Assembly (NCBI GenBank): GCA_021805585.1
Contig: JAJZEY010000059.1
Location: 1 to 14,717 of the forward strand
Reading direction: 5' to 3'
Source: Planctomycetota bacterium
Lineage (GTDB): Bacteria; Planctomycetota; Phycisphaerae; WQYP01
Length of the DNA stretch: 14,717 nucleotides
This document shows positions 13,832-14,717 of this stretch, one piece after another (positions within the stretch are counted from its first letter, which is position 1; every line of letters starts with the position of its first letter). The notes under the pieces were generated by a model. It saw nothing but the letters and a program-made list of their open reading frames with translations. It made no database searches and had not been told where the DNA came from. A program made the translations under genes and the position numbers.

Positions 13832-13998
13832 ATCTATTTGGATTGCCGGGAATCACGCTGTTTGTGTGCGGTTGGTTATCGGAAGGATTACCGCCTTTCG
13901 CGGTCGTCGGCATTGGGCTATTGCGGTCGCGGCCTGATGGGCGGTTCCGATTAATAAGCAGATCGCGATTGGACCACGCGTCGCACGATATTGATGTC

Positions 13999-14030
13999 GT
14001 CGTATCCGATCCGGATCGTTCGGATACGAC
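13999..14030. repeat. Perfect 11-bp inverted repeat before the last gene
   Basis: GTCGTATCCGA at 13999-14009 and TCGGATACGAC at 14020-14030 are perfect inverse copies. The 10-base spacer itself overlaps an ATCCGGAT palindrome. There is no T-run after it on either strand, so it is not a typical terminator. It sits 34 bases before the next start codon, which suits an operator or a leader hairpin controlling that gene. Confidence 0.65.
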
Positions 14031-14063
14031 AACATAAATGGCCTGCGACTTAGGGAGCTTGAT

Positions 14064-14717
14064 ATGCAATGCCCAACGACAATCGTGAACGCCGTCGGAT
14101 ATTGGCAACCCAAAAGCCTGCGCCTGGGGCGCGGATTTATTGTCACCCTCTTTCTGCTGGTCTTTCTTTCCATTTCGGGCAATCTTTTTGCGGCCACCAC
14201 CGCCGGGCCAACCAAAGGCGGTGACGACTTTAACACCACCACCCTGGTACCCACCACTCCAATCAGCATCGGCCAGGGGACGACCGTCACGCAATGCCCG
14301 TGGATTAACAGCGGCATGAACGCCTTTGTGGCGGCCAACCCCACCTGGGCCTACAGCTGGAGCACAACGGCATTGCCGGGAACTTTGGCTTACAGCAGCT
14401 ATATTCCCTGGGCGGCCAATCAGCCCAGTATCACTCTTCCGGATGGCACGGTCAATCCAAGCAAATACAGCAATGCCGAGCGGGGCGGTGCGAGTTTTAT
14501 TACCACGTTTAATCCACAGGGCGGCACCGCGGTAAATGGTATCGGCTTCATTCAAGCTTATCAGGAAACATTTACCAATTTTGATCCCACCGCCAACGGC
14601 GGCAATGGTGCGGCCATTAACAACAGTGTCAGCTATGTAAAACTGGATAATGGTGCCGTCGCCAGTAATCCATTTTATAACACCGGCTCCGGTGGCGGAG
14701 GCTTTGGCGCGGCCAAC
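14064..14717 (+). CDS. Secreted protein, 3' end outside window, possibly a PEP-CTERM-type surface protein
   Basis: The frame is open from the ATG at 14064 to the window edge (218 codons, no stop). AGGGAG at 14052-14057, spaced 6 bases, supports the start. Residues 1-44 form a long signal peptide: basic LRLGRG, hydrophobic core FIVTLFLLVFLSIS, and a cleavage site at about A43 (NLFA/AT). The mature part is rich in Thr, Asn, Ser, Gly and aromatic residues, with motifs such as TTTLVPTTPIS and NTGSGGGGFGA. There is only one cysteine after the signal peptide (in TQCPW), typical of extracellular beta-rich proteins. It follows the PEP-CTERM protease on the same strand, but a terminator lies between them, so it is probably its own transcription unit. 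The C-terminus, which would show whether it has a PEP-CTERM anchor, is not visible. No family was recognised. Confidence 0.75.
   Translation, partial: MQCPTTIVNAVGYWQPKSLRLGRGFIVTLFLLVFLSISGNLFAATTAGPTKGGDDFNTTTLVPTTPISIGQGTTVTQCPWINSGMNAFVAANPTWAYSWSTTALPGTLAYSSYIPWAANQPSITLPDGTVNPSKYSNAERGGASFITTFNPQGGTAVNGIGFIQAYQETFTNFDPTANGGNGAAINNSVSYVKLDNGAVASNPFYNTGSGGGGFGAAN

Larger units (their letters stand above)
13730..14063. other. Intergenic region between two secreted-protein genes
   Basis: It holds the terminator of the protease gene (13800-13831) and, further on, an 11-bp perfect inverted repeat (13999-14030) just ahead of the next gene. A 94-codon open frame at 13753-14037 spans both structures and has an arginine-rich, unconvincing translation, so I do not call it. 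The promoter of the next gene should lie here, but no consensus boxes stand out. Confidence 0.5.

Noticed and set aside
13830..14555. A 241-codon open frame on the minus strand at the right end
   Set aside because: It runs through the inverted repeat and opposite the secreted-protein gene, whose signal peptide and ribosome binding site are convincing. The translation is arginine- and glycine-rich with no domain.

Overview
The window looks like chromosomal DNA from a planctomycete-type bacterium, possibly of the Phycisphaerae. This is an inference from gene content. It carries a PEP-CTERM secreted protease, a ThuA-like protein, HEAT/STN-type secreted paralogues, and a WXG100-like gene next to a large FtsK/SpoIIIE ATPase. 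No rRNA, tRNA, CRISPR array, transposase or integrase was seen.

Left part (1-3351, + strand): the end of one gene and two complete genes form a tandem array of secreted paralogues. The complete members have a signal peptide, a short HEAT-like helical region, an STN-like (secretin/TonB N-terminal) domain and a long beta-rich part. All three end in the same short motif. Convergent to them (3367-4458, - strand) is a complete Mrp/NBP35-family iron-sulfur carrier ATPase with an N-terminal MIP18 domain. Three adjacent perfect inverted repeats lie upstream of it. A small membrane protein of unknown function follows on the + strand (4748-5089).

Centre (5115-10653, - strand): a compact four-gene operon, read from right to left. 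It encodes a 90-residue WXG100-like protein, a 340-residue helical protein with a linker and C-terminal extension, a 70-residue helical protein, and a 1322-residue membrane-anchored FtsK/SpoIIIE ATPase. The gaps are 33, 21 and 7 bases. This resembles a stripped-down type VII secretion (ESX/Yuk/Ess-like) module: one motor plus small WXG-type partners, with no visible EccB, EccD, EccE, mycosin or YukD-type component. Both small proteins carry W-x-D where W-x-G is usual. This is the strongest candidate for a poorly described system here.

Right part: about 750 bases with no convincing gene (one 41-codon ORF with a good ribosome binding site is noted), then a ThuA-like protein on the - strand (11407-12069). 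Divergent from it is a trypsin-like serine protease with a PEP-CTERM anchor (12650-13729), followed by a clear rho-independent terminator. After a spacer with an 11-bp perfect inverted repeat comes the 5' part of another secreted protein, running off the right edge.

Several starts were moved from the longest ORF to a downstream ATG with a good Shine-Dalgarno sequence: at 1906, 12650, 10347, 9303 and 12069.
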